Positions 1-9,900 of a DNA stretch of 64,000 nt are shown one piece after another; within the stretch, counting starts at the first letter, position 1, and each line of letters begins with the position of its first letter. The DNA lies in the NCBI RefSeq assembly GCF_024655635.1, contig NZ_JANLGI010000007.1, positions 124,001 through 188,000 on the forward strand, given 5' to 3'. Below the pieces are notes generated by a model. That model had not been told where the DNA came from, searched no databases, and was given only the letters and a program-made list of their open reading frames with translations. The stretch comes from Allobosea sp. 47.2.35. Lineage in GTDB: Bacteria; Pseudomonadota; Alphaproteobacteria; Rhizobiales; Beijerinckiaceae. The position numbers were made by a program, and so were the translations under genes.

Positions 1-1
1 C

Positions 2-460
2 CCCCTTGAGCAGAAGGGCAACGCCATCGGCGACTTCAACATGATCGACGCTACCACCGCGCTGATCATCGAGCGCGATAACGGCGAAGGCACCGCCGAC
101 AAGGCCTGTGCCGCCGGTCAGAAAGGCCCGGACTGCTTCCACGACCTCGCCAAGTTCAAGCGTGTCGTGAAGATCGAGATGACCGAGGCCAATCTCGGCA
201 AGCCCGTGCGCAAGGTCGGCTTCATCGATCTTCTGAAGATCGCCGATCCCGACGGCAAGGCAAAGCAGGGTGCCATCGACGGCGTGCTGCCCTTCCCGTT
301 CTTCACCATCGAGAATGTCGATGTGGTCGATCGCGCGGCTGGCGTCATCGTCGTCGGCAACGACAACAACCTGCCCTTCTCCTCCTCGCGCGACCCGAGG
401 AAGGCCGACGACAACGAGCTGGTGCTCCTGTCGGTGAAGGACCTGCTCGACGCGAAATGA
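2..460 (+). CDS. Esterase-like activity of phytase family protein (C-terminal part, 5' truncated by window)
   Basis: The reading frame is open from the first bases and stops at a TGA at 458-460, so only the last ~152 residues are visible. The segment [11 protein letters not shown] followed by an acidic, Asp/Gly-rich stretch and a C-terminal [11 protein letters not shown] region resembles the end of the phytase-like beta-propeller family (PF13449). Those proteins are usually secreted and bind calcium through acidic loops. The catalytic activity is not established for most members. The start lies outside the window and no start codon should be called here; the ATG at 41 is internal. It converges on the sugar ABC operon 16 bp away. 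Family assignment is moderately sure, substrate unknown. Confidence 0.72.
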   Translation, partial: PLEQKGNAIGDFNMIDATTALIIERDNGEGTADKACAAGQKGPDCFHDLAKFKRVVKIEMTEANLGKPVRKVGFIDLLKIADPDGKAKQGAIDGVLPFPFFTIENVDVVDRAAGVIVVGNDNNLPFSSSRDPRKADDNELVLLSVKDLLDAK

Positions 461-476
461 GGCGCGGCGCCCGCTT

Positions 477-1295
477 CTATCCCCGCAAAGCCCCCGGCCC
501 CGCCACCGCGGCCGGCGGGCATTTGCCCGAGATGATCATGCCCAGCACCTCGTCCTGCGTGACGTCCGCGGTGCGGGCAGTGCCGACGACCTTGCCGTTC
601 TTCATCACCGTGACGCGGTCGGCGAGGTCGAAGACATCGTGCAGGTCATGGCTGATCAGGAAGATGCCGATGCCCTGCTTCTTGAGCTGCAGGATAAGCT
701 CCGCGACCTGCTTGGTTTCGGCGGGCCCGAGCGCGGCCGTGGGCTCGTCCATGATCAGCACGCGGGCGTTGAAATAGATCGCTCGCGCGATCGCGACCGA
801 CTGGCGCTGGCCGCCGGAGAGCGCCTTCACCGGCTCCTTGAAGCGGCGGAAATGCGGGTTGAGCCGGCCCATCACCTTGCGGGTCTCGGCTTCCATCGTC
901 GCATCGTCGAGCGTGCCCCAGCCGGTCAGCAATTCGCGGCCGAGGAAGATATTGGCGGCGGCATCGACATTGTCGGCCAGAGCCAGCGTCTGGTAGATCG
1001 TCTCGATGCCATGGCGCTTGGCATCGAGCGGGCTTGAGACCGTGACCTCCTCGCCATCGACCCGGATCGTGCCGGCATCGGCCTTGTAGGCGCCGGACAG
1101 GATCTTGATCAGCGTCGACTTGCCAGCGCCGTTATGGCCGAGCAGGCCGACGACCTCACCCGGCATCAGGTCGACACTCGCGCCATCGACCGCCTTGATG
1201 CCGCCGAAGGCGATCGAGATGTCGCGCATCTCGACCAGGGGCGTGCCCTGGCCGGGATGGGTGTCGGCGATGTCTGCCGGTTCCGCGATGCTCAT
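477..1295 (-). CDS. Sugar ABC transporter ATP-binding protein (XylG/FrcA type, single ABC domain)
   Basis: This 272-residue protein carries one complete ABC cassette: Walker [10 protein letters not shown] at about residues 53-61, signature LSGGQRQS near 164, Walker B VLIMDEPT near 185 and the switch His in LISHDLHD. It should energise uptake of a pentose or similar sugar through the permease encoded just upstream. E. coli XylG and RbsA have two fused cassettes (~500 residues); this one is half that size, like FrcA of rhizobial fructose importers, so it probably works as a homodimer. It is the last gene of a binding-protein/permease/ATPase operon and lies 9 bp after the permease stop. Confidence 0.9.
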   Translation of the reverse strand: MSIAEPADIADTHPGQGTPLVEMRDISIAFGGIKAVDGASVDLMPGEVVGLLGHNGAGKSTLIKILSGAYKADAGTIRVDGEEVTVSSPLDAKRHGIETIYQTLALADNVDAAANIFLGRELLTGWGTLDDATMEAETRKVMGRLNPHFRRFKEPVKALSGGQRQSVAIARAIYFNARVLIMDEPTAALGPAETKQVAELILQLKKQGIGIFLISHDLHDVFDLADRVTVMKNGKVVGTARTADVTQDEVLGMIISGKCPPAAVAGPGALRG

Positions 1296-1304
1296 GGAAC
1301 CTCC

Positions 1305-2609
1305 TCAGCTCAGCCGCTTGCGGTAGAGCCCGTCGAGCCAGACCGCGAGGACGAGGACGATGCCGACGACGATGTTCTGCAAGGGCGCATCGACGCCGAT
1401 CAGCACCATGCCGGATTGCAGCGACTGCATCACCAGCGCGCCCAGCATGGCGCCGGCGATGGTGCCGACGCCGCCGGCAAGCGAGGTGCCGCCGATCACC
1501 GCCGCGGCGATGACATAGAGCTCGTCCAGCGTGCCGGCGGCATTTGTCGCTGCGTTGAGCCGGGCCGTGGAAATGCAGGCGGATATGCCGACGAGCACGC
1601 CCATCAGCCCGAAGACCAGCATCAGCACCTTGCGTGTGTTGACGCCGGAAAGCTGCGCGGCCTCGGGGTTGCCGCCGATGGCGAAGACATAGCGGCCGAA
1701 ACGCAAACGATTGGCGAGGAAGGTGATGACCACGCCGACGCCCAGCGCCATCAGCACGGGCACCGCCAAGCCATGGCCGATGGTGAGGCCGCCTTCCGGC
1801 CAGACGCCACCCTTCGCCTCGGTGAGGCGCCGCGCGATGCCGGCCGGCAGCGCATAGGCGTTCGCGACCATCACCATGGCAAGCACGGCCGCGCAGCCGA
1901 GCCCGGCGATCGCGATCTCGGCCCAGAGCGGCCGCAGCGCGAAGCCGAAGCGCTTGCGCCGGCGCCGGATCAGCGCGGCACCGAGGCAGATCACGACACA
2001 AAGGCCGATGCCGATCGCCCAGGAGGCACTGGTGCCGATCGCGCCCTCGACGCCGCCGCCGAGAGGCCGGAAGCGCGAATCCATCGGCGCGATCGTCTGG
2101 CCCTGCGTGACCCACCAGGCCGCGCCGCGCCAGACCAGCAGGCCGCCCAGCGTGACGATGAAGGAGGGGATGGCGAGATAGGCGATCAGCGCGCCCTGCA
2201 GCAGGCCGACGAACCCACCCAGCGTCATCGCGAGCAGCAGGCTGGCGATCCAGGTCAGCGGGTGTTCCAGGCCCCAGAGCTCCGGCAGCAGCCGGACCTG
2301 CACCAGCCCGACCACCATGCCGACGAAGCCGAGCATCGAGCCGACCGAGAGGTCGATATTGCGGGTGACGATGACCAGCACCATGCCGCAGGCCATGATC
2401 GCGATCGAGGCGGTCTGGACCAGCAGGTTCCACAGGTTGCGCGGCGTCAGGAAGGCGCCGTCCGACAGCCAGTCGAAGCCGAGCCAGATCACCGCGAGCG
2501 CGGCGACCATGCCGATCATGCGCGGATCGAACTCGATCTCGCGCAGACGATCGGCAAGGCCGCGCGCCTCCTGCACCGGGCTGGCCGGTGCCGGCGCGGC
2601 TTCAGTCAC
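1305..2609 (-). CDS. Sugar ABC transporter permease (XylH-like)
   Basis: This is a hydrophobic protein of about 434 residues with roughly ten membrane segments and the [12 protein letters not shown] cytoplasmic loop typical of the ribose/xylose permease family (BPD_transp_2), which contacts the ATPase. I chose the GTG at 2609, which overlaps the stop of the binding-protein gene by 8 bp, rather than a more upstream in-frame ATG at 2672. The longer form would add an Arg-rich stretch read entirely inside the preceding gene. The length over 400 residues fits XylH better than RbsC (~320). Substrate is inferred from the neighbouring XylF-like binding protein. Confidence 0.88.
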   Translation of the reverse strand: MTEAAPAPASPVQEARGLADRLREIEFDPRMIGMVAALAVIWLGFDWLSDGAFLTPRNLWNLLVQTASIAIMACGMVLVIVTRNIDLSVGSMLGFVGMVVGLVQVRLLPELWGLEHPLTWIASLLLAMTLGGFVGLLQGALIAYLAIPSFIVTLGGLLVWRGAAWWVTQGQTIAPMDSRFRPLGGGVEGAIGTSASWAIGIGLCVVICLGAALIRRRRKRFGFALRPLWAEIAIAGLGCAAVLAMVMVANAYALPAGIARRLTEAKGGVWPEGGLTIGHGLAVPVLMALGVGVVITFLANRLRFGRYVFAIGGNPEAAQLSGVNTRKVLMLVFGLMGVLVGISACISTARLNAATNAAGTLDELYVIAAAVIGGTSLAGGVGTIAGAMLGALVMQSLQSGMVLIGVDAPLQNIVVGIVLVLAVWLDGLYRKRLS

Positions 2610-3648
2610 AGGCCTTGACCTTGCCGGCCGCGACGCCCTGGCAGACCGCCGCTTTCGGCGCCCAGCCGGCATCGATCACGACATTGAGATTGTCCTTCGT
2701 CACCGGAACCGGCGTCAGGAACAAGGCCGTCATCTTCTGCTTGGACGGACCCTGATCCCAGCTCACCGATTTCGGGATCTCGTTGAGCTTGGCGCCGCCG
2801 GCAAGCCTGAGTGCGATCTCCGCGGCGTTGCGCCCGAGTTCGCGCGCATCCTTCCAGATCGTCACGGTCTGGGTGCCCAATGCGACGCGGTTGAGCGCCG
2901 CGCGGTCGGCATCCTGGCCGGAGACTGGCACCGAGCCGGAAAGCCCCTGCGCGGTCAGCGCGGCGATGGAGCCGCCCGCTGTGCCGTCATTGGCGGCGAT
3001 CACGGCATCGACCTTGTTCTGGTTGCGCGTCAGGATCTGCTCCATGTTGCGCTGGGCATTGGCCGGCAGCCATTGGTCGGTGAAGGCTTCGCCGACATTC
3101 TTGATCTTGCCGCCGTCGATTGCGGGCTTCAGCACCTCGATCGAGCCCTGATAAAGGAAGCCGGCATTGGGGTCCTGGCTCGAGCCCTTGATGAAGACGT
3201 AGTTGCCTTCCGGCTTCGCCTTCTGGATTTCACGCGCCATCATCCGGCCGACCTCGATATTGTCGAAGGTCAGGTAGAAGGCCTGCGGGATCTCGATCAG
3301 CCGGTCGTAACCGACGACGGCGATGCCCTCGTTCACAGCCTTCTCGACAGCGGGGCGGATGGCCTGCGCATCCTGCGCCAGCACGATGATCGCCTTGGCG
3401 CCGCGCGCGATCAGGCTCTCGACGTCGGTGAGCTGCTTGGCCGGCGAGGACTGCGCGTCGGCCGAGAGATAGGTGCCGCCGGCCTTCTCGACCGCCGCCT
3501 TGATCGCGGCCTCATCGGTCTTCCAGCGCTCTTCCTGGAAATTCGACCAGCTGACCCCGACGACCGGTCCCTTGGACTGGGCGAAGGCGCCGGCATGAAT
3601 GGATAGGGCGGCAACGGCGATGCTCGCCGCGAGGACGAAACGCTTCAT
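2602..3648 (-). CDS. xylF: D-xylose-type ABC transporter substrate-binding protein
   Basis: The 348-residue protein has a clear signal peptide ([22 protein letters not shown], cut after AFA) and a periplasmic-binding-protein type I fold. Motifs such as [27 protein letters not shown] and [11 protein letters not shown] match the xylose-binding XylF group. It captures sugar in the periplasm for the permease and ATPase genes downstream. The start is supported by an AGGAGG ribosome site about 9 bases upstream of the ATG. The gene heads the operon; the 144-bp upstream region towards nth should hold the promoter. XylF is the best match by motif, but a related pentose cannot be excluded. Confidence 0.85.
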   Translation of the reverse strand: MKRFVLAASIAVAALSIHAGAFAQSKGPVVGVSWSNFQEERWKTDEAAIKAAVEKAGGTYLSADAQSSPAKQLTDVESLIARGAKAIIVLAQDAQAIRPAVEKAVNEGIAVVGYDRLIEIPQAFYLTFDNIEVGRMMAREIQKAKPEGNYVFIKGSSQDPNAGFLYQGSIEVLKPAIDGGKIKNVGEAFTDQWLPANAQRNMEQILTRNQNKVDAVIAANDGTAGGSIAALTAQGLSGSVPVSGQDADRAALNRVALGTQTVTIWKDARELGRNAAEIALRLAGGAKLNEIPKSVSWDQGPSKQKMTALFLTPVPVTKDNLNVVIDAGWAPKAAVCQGVAAGKVKACD

Positions 3649-3792
3649 CTCGATGACCTCCTGAGCTTCCTCTGCCGCTGGCTCTCAGGCTTCTCCGAGC
3701 CTCGAAGGCGGTCCGGCGCGCGAAGCTCAGCCCAGCGCCGAAAGCCTGTCAAGCAGACGAAGGGAGGGCTCACGCAAGGTCATGCGAGAGGT

Positions 3793-4494
3793 TCAGGCGA
3801 TGCGCTTGTCGGCGGAGTCGCAGAGGTCGTTCTGGATGCAGCGAACGCATTCGGGACGCAGCGCCTTGCAGGTATAGCGCCCGTGCAGGATCAGCCAGTG
3901 ATGGGCGTGCCGGCCGAATTCGGGCGGCACGGCCTTTTCCAGCCCAAGCTCGACCTGCAGCACGTTCTTGCCCGGCGCGATGCGCAGGCGGTTGGCAATG
4001 CGGAAGACATGGGTGTCGACCGCATGGGTGATCTCGCCGAAGGCGATGTTGAGCACGACATTTGCCGTCTTGCGGCCGACGCCCGGCAGGCTTTCCAGCG
4101 CCTCGCGCGTCGTCGGGACCTCGCCGCCGAACTCCGCGATCAGCCTCTCGCAGAGCGTGATCACGTTCTTCGCCTTGGTGCGGAAGAGTCCGATCGTCTT
4201 GACGTATTCGCGGACGGTTTCCTCGCCGAGCGCGAGCATCTTCTCAGGCGTGTCGGCAATGGCGAAGAGCGGGCGGGTGGCCTTGTTGACGCCTGCATCG
4301 GTCGCCTGCGCAGAGAGCACGACGGCGACCAGCAGCGTGAAGGCGTTGGTGTGGTCGAGCTCGCCCCTGGGCTCGGGATTGGCGGCCTGGAAGCGGCGGA
4401 ATATCTCGTGAATCTCCGCCGGCTTGCGGGCGCGCGGCAACGTGATGCGCTTTGCCGGCGCCACGGCGCGAGGGGGCCTGTTCCGCTGATCCAT
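3793..4494 (-). CDS. nth: Endonuclease III (DNA N-glycosylase/AP lyase)
   Basis: Base-excision-repair enzyme that removes oxidised pyrimidines and nicks the abasic site. All hallmarks are present in the 233 residues: helix-hairpin-helix LPGVGRKTANVV with the catalytic Lys, the catalytic Asp in VDTHVFRIANRL, and a C-terminal [4Fe-4S] ligand set C-x6-C-x2-C-x5-C (CKALRPECVRCIQNDLC). An Arg/Pro-rich N-terminal extension of about 20 residues precedes the core. It is divergent from the DUF2244 gene with only 20 bp between starts, so the two promoters must overlap. Confidence 0.96.
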   Translation of the reverse strand: MDQRNRPPRAVAPAKRITLPRARKPAEIHEIFRRFQAANPEPRGELDHTNAFTLLVAVVLSAQATDAGVNKATRPLFAIADTPEKMLALGEETVREYVKTIGLFRTKAKNVITLCERLIAEFGGEVPTTREALESLPGVGRKTANVVLNIAFGEITHAVDTHVFRIANRLRIAPGKNVLQVELGLEKAVPPEFGRHAHHWLILHGRYTCKALRPECVRCIQNDLCDSADKRIA

Positions 4495-4514
4495 GACGGC
4501 GTTATAGTCGCCGG

Positions 4515-5057
4515 ATGATCACCGGCAATAGCCCTGGCAGCGAGATCGCGGACGCGTCGCAGCGGCCGGTCTTCGACGCGACGATCACGCCGCATCGCTC
4601 GCTCGGCCAGAACGGCTTCCGCATCGTGATGACGCTGGTCTGCCTGGCGAGCGTGATCTCCTCGATACCCTTCGTCGTGCTCGGCGCCTGGCCGGTAGCC
4701 GGTTTCTTCGGCATCGACGTGATCGCGCTCTTCGTCGCCTTCCACGTCAATTTCCGGCATGCGCGTGCCTTCGAGCGTATCGTGGTGACGCCGCTGGAGG
4801 TCTTCCTGCGCAAGGTCTCGCATCACGGCCGCGAGACGATCTGGCGTTTCAATCCGATCTGGACCCGGTTGGAGCGCCAGACGGACGAGGATTACGGCCT
4901 GCTCGGCCTGAAGCTGGTCTCACGCGGGCAGAGCGTCGCGATCGCTTCCGCGCTGTCGCCGCATGAGCGTTCCGGCTTTGCCGATGCGCTGGGTTCCGCC
5001 CTGTCGAGCGCCCGTCGCGGCCCGGACTACAACGCGCCCGGAGCCGGTCCGGCCTGA
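4515..5057 (+). CDS. DUF2244 domain-containing membrane protein
   Basis: The 180-residue protein opens with a short polar segment, then two adjacent hydrophobic helices (about residues 40-85, around MTLVCLASVISSIPFVVLG and VAGFFGIDVIALFVAFHV) and a conserved soluble tail, the layout of DUF2244 (PF10003). These proteins are common in alphaproteobacteria and have no defined function; proximity to cytochrome oxidase genes elsewhere has been noted but is not seen here. The last 31 bp overlap the end of the convergent methyltransferase gene. Confidence 0.85.
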   Translation: MITGNSPGSEIADASQRPVFDATITPHRSLGQNGFRIVMTLVCLASVISSIPFVVLGAWPVAGFFGIDVIALFVAFHVNFRHARAFERIVVTPLEVFLRKVSHHGRETIWRFNPIWTRLERQTDEDYGLLGLKLVSRGQSVAIASALSPHERSGFADALGSALSSARRGPDYNAPGAGPA

Positions 5058-5647
5058 GCAAGCCAGATCGTATGCCCGCCGCAGCTCGGGTCCTCGACGA
5101 CATGGTCGATCTCGGCAAAGCCGTTCTCCGCCAGCAGAGTCCGGTACTCCCCGGGAGCGAGGCTGCCATGGTAGAGCGCCTCGCCCTCGAAAGTGCCGAT
5201 CGCCTCGCCATGGGCCGGTCCGCTGGTGAAGAGCAGGGCGGCGCCCGGAGCGGCATGCGCCGCGAAGATCTTGAACATCCCGCATTGGTCTTCGGGCGTC
5301 AGGTGGAAGAAGGAATCCCAGGCGATCAATCCGCCGAAGCGGCGCCCGAGCGCGAGCTTGCGCATGTCGGCGACCTGCCAGTCGCCTTCGGGAAAGCGCG
5401 CCCGGCACAGGGCGATCATCGCCGGGGCGGAATCGACGCCGGTGACGACATGGCCCTGTTCGCGGAGATGCCGGGCGATCGGTTGGCCGGTGCCGCAGCC
5501 GATATCGAGGACCGTCGCGCCCGGCGCGAGCAAGGCCCGGAAACGTGCGAGCCAGGGGCCTTCCATCAGCAGCTTGCCGCGCAAGCCGTCATAGGTGGCG
5601 GCATGGCGCTGGTAGAGATCGATGATGGCGTCGGCGGGAGAGGTCAT
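5027..5647 (-). CDS. Class I SAM-dependent methyltransferase
   Basis: About 206 residues with a Rossmann methyltransferase core: motif I VLDIGCGTGQP, acidic end of beta2 VTGVDSAPAM, and a post-motif AWDSFFHLTPEDQ. The target is unknown. I prefer the ATG at 5647 (MTSPADAIIDLY...) because homologous small methyltransferases begin close to this point; an in-frame ATG at 5665 is the alternative. The 3' end overlaps the convergent DUF2244 gene by 31 bp, and the gene is divergent from the Ada-like gene. Confidence 0.85.
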   Translation of the reverse strand: MTSPADAIIDLYQRHAATYDGLRGKLLMEGPWLARFRALLAPGATVLDIGCGTGQPIARHLREQGHVVTGVDSAPAMIALCRARFPEGDWQVADMRKLALGRRFGGLIAWDSFFHLTPEDQCGMFKIFAAHAAPGAALLFTSGPAHGEAIGTFEGEALYHGSLAPGEYRTLLAENGFAEIDHVVEDPSCGGHTIWLAQAGPAPGAL

Positions 5648-5763
5648 AGCCCTATGAGCCGCCATCCTACGGGGTCCTGCAACCCCGCCCTTGCCAGCTT
5701 TCGGGTGGGAACGGCATGGTGGGCGTCCTAGATTCGCATCATGACGAATGATGCGAGGCTCCC

Positions 5764-6741
5764 ATGAACGCTCATGCTTCCATGAAAACGGCGATGACCC
5801 CGACGCGCTTCTCCAATGCGGTGCTGGCGCGCGCCACCGATGCGATGCCGAGCGAGGCCGATTTCCCGGCCGTCGCGCCCGGCTCGGACTACGATACCGT
5901 CCGGCGCATCCTGTCCTTCATCACCCATAACTGGCGCGAGCAGCCGACGATCGAGGCGATCGCGGAGGCCGCCGGCGCGACCCCGACCGATGTCCATCAT
6001 CTCTTCCGGCGCTGGTGCGGGCTGACGCCGAAGGCCTTCCTCCAGGCGATCACGCTCGACCACGCCAAGGGGTTGCTCTCCGCCTCGGCCAGCATCCTCG
6101 ACACGGCGCTGGAAGTCGGCCTCTCCGGCCCCGGCCGCCTGCACGATCTCTTCGTGACGCATGAGGCGATGTCGCCCGGCGAATGGAAGACCGGCGGCGA
6201 GGGCCTGAAGCTCTCCTATGGCTTTCACGCCTCGCCTTTCGGCGAGGCGCTGGTGGTGATCACCGAGCGCGGCCTTGCCGGGCTCGGCTGGGTCTCGAAC
6301 AGCGCCGATGGCGGCAAGGTCGTCGGCGGAAGGGCCGAGGCGCTGGCCGACATGATGCGGCGCTGGCCCCATGCCGATTACCACTACGACCCGGTCCTGA
6401 CCGCGCCCTATGCCGGCCGCATCTTCGAACCCAAGGCCTGGTCGCCGGAGACGCCTTTGCGTGTCGTCCTGATCGGTACCGATTTCGAGGTTCGGGTCTG
6501 GGAGACGCTGCTGCGCATCCCCGTCGGCTGCGCCACCACCTATGGCGAGGTCGCCAACCATATCGGCAAGCCCAGCGCGGCGCGGGCCGTCGGCACGGCG
6601 GTCGGCAAGAACCCGATCTCCTTCGTGGTGCCCTGCCACCGCGTCATCGGCAAGTCCGGCGCGCTGACCGGCTATCACTGGGGCCTGACGCGCAAGCGCG
6701 CCATCCTCGGCTGGGAGGCCGGGCAGACGGCGGCCGGCTGA
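5764..6741 (+). CDS. Ada-like bifunctional AraC-type HTH / methylated-DNA-[protein]-cysteine S-methyltransferase
   Basis: This 325-residue protein combines an AraC-type helix-turn-helix (about residues 50-140, IEAIAEAAGATPTDVHHLF) with an O6-alkylguanine transferase domain ending in the active-site motif VVPCHRVIG. It transfers an alkyl group from damaged guanine or thymine to its own Cys. Compared with E. coli Ada it lacks the N-terminal zinc domain that senses methyl phosphotriesters, so the classical switch for transcriptional activation is missing. It may be a repair enzyme with DNA-binding help or an altered regulator. No alkB or alkA is adjacent. Confidence 0.92.
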   Translation: MNAHASMKTAMTPTRFSNAVLARATDAMPSEADFPAVAPGSDYDTVRRILSFITHNWREQPTIEAIAEAAGATPTDVHHLFRRWCGLTPKAFLQAITLDHAKGLLSASASILDTALEVGLSGPGRLHDLFVTHEAMSPGEWKTGGEGLKLSYGFHASPFGEALVVITERGLAGLGWVSNSADGGKVVGGRAEALADMMRRWPHADYHYDPVLTAPYAGRIFEPKAWSPETPLRVVLIGTDFEVRVWETLLRIPVGCATTYGEVANHIGKPSAARAVGTAVGKNPISFVVPCHRVIGKSGALTGYHWGLTRKRAILGWEAGQTAAG

Positions 6742-6751
6742 TCTCGGCCGG

Positions 6752-8473
6752 TCACTTCCGAAGATACATGTCCCAGCAGGGCGCGAGCGCGGTCCGCTCG
6801 CGCCCTTCGAGCGCGGCGGCGAAATGGCTGCGGATCATTTCGCGCGGCGTCGTCACCGGGCATTTCGGCATCAGCAGCGCGTCGGTCTGCCTGAGGGCCT
6901 CGATGGTGCCCGGCTGCAGGTCCGGCGTGCTGCGGCCGGGGTCCACGCCGACAGGGACCACACGCGGCGGCGAGCGTTCCAGCAGGCGGTTCAGGGGATC
7001 GACGAAATCGAAGGTGAAGAAGCCGTTGAGCTCGCGCTTGTTGGCGGCTTCCCAGGCCTTGATCGCCGTGATCGCCTGCTGGATCTCGAGCATCCAGGTC
7101 GCCTGGTAGTCGATCTCCGAATAGAGGATGTAGGACGGCAGGATGTCGCGCCGGATCAGGTCGCGGTAGCCCTCGGGCTGTGTCGCGTAATGATCGAGCA
7201 TCGCGGCGGCGCGCGCGGCGATGTCGCGTTTCACGCTGATCCGGCCGAGCGGCCCGAGATCGGGCAGGTCGAGGGCGACATAGGTCGGCGCGCTCATCAC
7301 CGCGCGCATGCTGCGCTCGATGCAGATGACGGCGCTCGGCAGCGCGACCGCGAGCACGAGCACGAGAACGACGGGCCGCAGCCGGTCGTCGCGCCGCTGC
7401 CACCAGTCGGCGACGAGCGGCAGCAGGATCGGCCACAGGCCGATGAATTCGAGCGATCCGGTGTTCTGGGTCTCGAACAGCGCGAGCGCGAACAGCCCGG
7501 CCGTGAACCAGCCGATCGGCGCGTCGATCAGCGCCCGCCAGCCGGCGAGCATCCTCGGCAAACCGTCGCGCCAGGCGGCATAGGCGAGCGCGGCAAGCAG
7601 GACGAGCGACGGCCCGATCACGTTGAACTTGACCGAGGCCACGGTCAGGAAGCGCGGCAGCAGCGTGTCGGTGTTGAGGCCGAGCAGGGTCAGGATGTCC
7701 GTGACATAGGCGGAGCTCAGCCCGGTCGCGATTTCCAGCACGCCGAGCGCGAGGATCACGAAACCGGCGGCGATGAGCGCGTCGCGGAAGCGCATCCGGC
7801 CGCTGAGCGTGGCATAGCCGACGAGCAGCGTGCCGGAGACCGCGCCGGTGATCTTCGTCAGGAACAGCGCCAGCATCAGCACGGCGACGAGCGCGATCCT
7901 GAAACCGCGCCGCTCGGCGAAGATCAGCGTCGCGATCAGCAGGTAGAGCAGCAGCGCGACATGGCGGTTGTAGAAGCCGTAGCCGTCGAAGCCGGGCGAC
8001 GGATAGAGCGCATGCAGGTTGATCGGGAAGGCCGCGAACAGCAGGAAGGGCAGCACCAGCGCCAGGGCCTGCGGGCGCGAGCGCCGCGAGACCTCGCGGG
8101 CGAGCAGGGCGAGCACCGGCAGCATGACCGGCAGCAGCGCCCAGTTGATCAGCAGCATCGGCTGGGCGTTGGGGAAGGTGACGTCGAGAGCCGCGGCCAG
8201 ATAGAAGCCGAGCGGGCCGATCGGCGCGAAGAAGTCGATGGTCGGGACCTGGCCGAGCTCGATGCGCTGGATCGCGTCGAGATAGACGACGGTGTCCCAG
8301 GCGTTCGGCCCGAGCGGCAGGCGCAGCGGCAGGATCAGGCCGGCGATGGCTGCCAGCGCGAACGCCACGATCCAGGCGAAGGGTGAACCGGCCATCCTTG
8401 CCATCGCGCCCTTGCCGCCCAAATTCTTGGTGCCGACCTGGGAGTTCTGCCTCCCGATCTCGCTCATCGCCAC
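6752..8473 (-). CDS. Polytopic membrane protein, possibly glycosyltransferase-like (hypothetical)
   Basis: A 573-residue protein with about ten hydrophobic segments in residues 30-390 and a soluble C-terminal third of mixed polarity. An acidic motif in the first periplasmic loop (VVYLDAIQRIELGQVP after the first helix) is reminiscent of the Asp found there in GT-C/Pmt-type glycosyltransferases, but I cannot name a family with certainty. The GTG at 8473 is chosen because an AGGAGG sits about 7 bases upstream of it; an ATG two codons later is possible. It converges on the Ada-like gene with a 10-bp gap. No polysaccharide genes adjoin it. Confidence 0.75.
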   Translation of the reverse strand: MAMSEIGRQNSQVGTKNLGGKGAMARMAGSPFAWIVAFALAAIAGLILPLRLPLGPNAWDTVVYLDAIQRIELGQVPTIDFFAPIGPLGFYLAAALDVTFPNAQPMLLINWALLPVMLPVLALLAREVSRRSRPQALALVLPFLLFAAFPINLHALYPSPGFDGYGFYNRHVALLLYLLIATLIFAERRGFRIALVAVLMLALFLTKITGAVSGTLLVGYATLSGRMRFRDALIAAGFVILALGVLEIATGLSSAYVTDILTLLGLNTDTLLPRFLTVASVKFNVIGPSLVLLAALAYAAWRDGLPRMLAGWRALIDAPIGWFTAGLFALALFETQNTGSLEFIGLWPILLPLVADWWQRRDDRLRPVVLVLVLAVALPSAVICIERSMRAVMSAPTYVALDLPDLGPLGRISVKRDIAARAAAMLDHYATQPEGYRDLIRRDILPSYILYSEIDYQATWMLEIQQAITAIKAWEAANKRELNGFFTFDFVDPLNRLLERSPPRVVPVGVDPGRSTPDLQPGTIEALRQTDALLMPKCPVTTPREMIRSHFAAALEGRERTALAPCWDMYLRK

Positions 8474-8594
8474 GCCGAACCCTCCTGGTCCAGCCCGCTC
8501 TCTGGCAGAAAATTCTTACCATCCGCCTGACGAAACCGCTGCTTCTCGCGGCTTTCGGTCAAGAATGGCGTAGCGTCCCGCGTCGGCTATCGCC

Positions 8595-9785
8595 TCACAG
8601 CAGCCCGCGCCTTGCGAGATGGCGCATCAGGTGCGAGGCGCCGTAGGTCCAGGGCGCACACGCGTCGGTGCGCTTCATCCGGTTGACGAGGCTGCCGAGC
8701 TCGGGCGCGGCGATGGTGACGATGTCCCCGTACTTATGGGTGAAGCCGCCGCCCGGCGCATCGCGATCCTTGATCGGCGCGAACATGGTGCCGAGATAGA
8801 GCGCCGCCCCGTCCGGGTACTGATGGTGCGGGCCGATCATCTGCGCGGCGAGATCGGCCGGATCGCGGCTGATCCTCGCGATCGAGGAGGAGCCTTCCAG
8901 CCGGAAGCCGTCCTCGCCCTCGACCGTCAGCGTCACCGTCGTCTGGCGGACATGGTCGAGCGTGAAGCCGGCATCGAACAGGCGGATGAAGGGGCCGACG
9001 GCCGCCGCCGCATTGTTGTCCTTCGCCTTACCGAGCAGCAGGGCCGAGCGGCCCTCGACATCGCGCAGGTTGACGTCGTTACCGAGCGTGGCGCCGACGA
9101 TCCGTCCGTCCGAGGCGACGATCAGCACGATCTCGGGCTCCGGATTGTTCCAGCTCGACGCCGGATGCAGGCCCGCATCCGCCCCGGTGCCGACTGTCGA
9201 CATCGGCGGGGCCTTGGTGAAAATCTCGGCATCCGGCCCAATTCCGACTTCGAGATACTGGCTCCAGGCCCCCTGCTTGATCAGGACGTCCTTGAGATGC
9301 ATCGCCTCGGGCGAGCCGGGCTTGAGCTTGGAGAGGTCGTCGCCGATGAGCTTGCCGATCTCTCCGCGGATCGTCGCGGCGGCGGCCGGGTTGCCGCGCG
9401 CCTTCTCCTCGATCACGCGCTCCAGCATCGAGACCGCGAAGGTGACACCCGCGGCCTTCACCGCCTGCAGGTCGAGCGGCGAGAGCAGCCAAGGGCGCTT
9501 GGGATCGCGGCGATCCACAGGCGTATTGGCGAGGATATCAGTGAGCGAACCGATCGCCTCCCCATCGGCAGCGCGCAGCGCGGCAGCCGGATCGGCGTTC
9601 TCGCAGAGATCGCGACTGGTCGGGAAGCTGCGGGTCACGTCGATGACCTGCCCGTCGCGGAGCGTCACGACGGCCGGCCCGCCGAGATCGGGCCGCCAGA
9701 CACGGCCTGCAAGCGTGGCGGCATCGGCGTCCTTGGGCAAGGTCGCGGTCACGGCAAGATCGAGGCTGGGCATGGCGGCATCCAC
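8595..9785 (-). CDS. Fumarylacetoacetate hydrolase family protein
   Basis: A 396-residue protein whose C-terminal two thirds has the FAH fold. The metal-ligand pattern E-x-E is seen in NNPEPEIVLIV, followed by GNDVNLRDVEGRSALLLGKAKD, typical of this family. Members hydrolyse or dehydrate 2-keto acids (fumarylacetoacetate, acylpyruvates, 2-keto-3-deoxy sugar acids). The long N-terminal domain and the DVNLRDVEGRS motif recall the 2-keto-3-deoxy-arabinonate/xylonate dehydratase-like branch; with a xylose-type importer 6 kb away this is possible but unproven. Start could be GTG 9785 or ATG 9773; neither has a clear ribosome site. Confidence 0.85.
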   Translation of the reverse strand: MDAAMPSLDLAVTATLPKDADAATLAGRVWRPDLGGPAVVTLRDGQVIDVTRSFPTSRDLCENADPAAALRAADGEAIGSLTDILANTPVDRRDPKRPWLLSPLDLQAVKAAGVTFAVSMLERVIEEKARGNPAAAATIRGEIGKLIGDDLSKLKPGSPEAMHLKDVLIKQGAWSQYLEVGIGPDAEIFTKAPPMSTVGTGADAGLHPASSWNNPEPEIVLIVASDGRIVGATLGNDVNLRDVEGRSALLLGKAKDNNAAAAVGPFIRLFDAGFTLDHVRQTTVTLTVEGEDGFRLEGSSSIARISRDPADLAAQMIGPHHQYPDGAALYLGTMFAPIKDRDAPGGGFTHKYGDIVTIAAPELGSLVNRMKRTDACAPWTYGASHLMRHLARRGLL

Positions 9786-9900
9786 GGGCGGATTCGGATC
9801 GGGGAGCGCAGATCAGCCGGTTATGCACAATTGCGCAAGCGAGGAGCCGTCATGCGCCAGCGTCGCCGCTTGACCGCGACCATAGGCGGATTGCACTGAC

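Noticed and set aside
1134-2618. Plus-strand 494-residue open frame over the sugar permease
   Set aside because: His/Asp/Arg-rich shadow of the minus-strand permease; no start site context or motif.
5709-5730. GGAAC ... CGTC upstream of the Ada-like gene as a stress promoter
   Set aside because: Spacing is only about 11 bases, too short for the 16-17 required.
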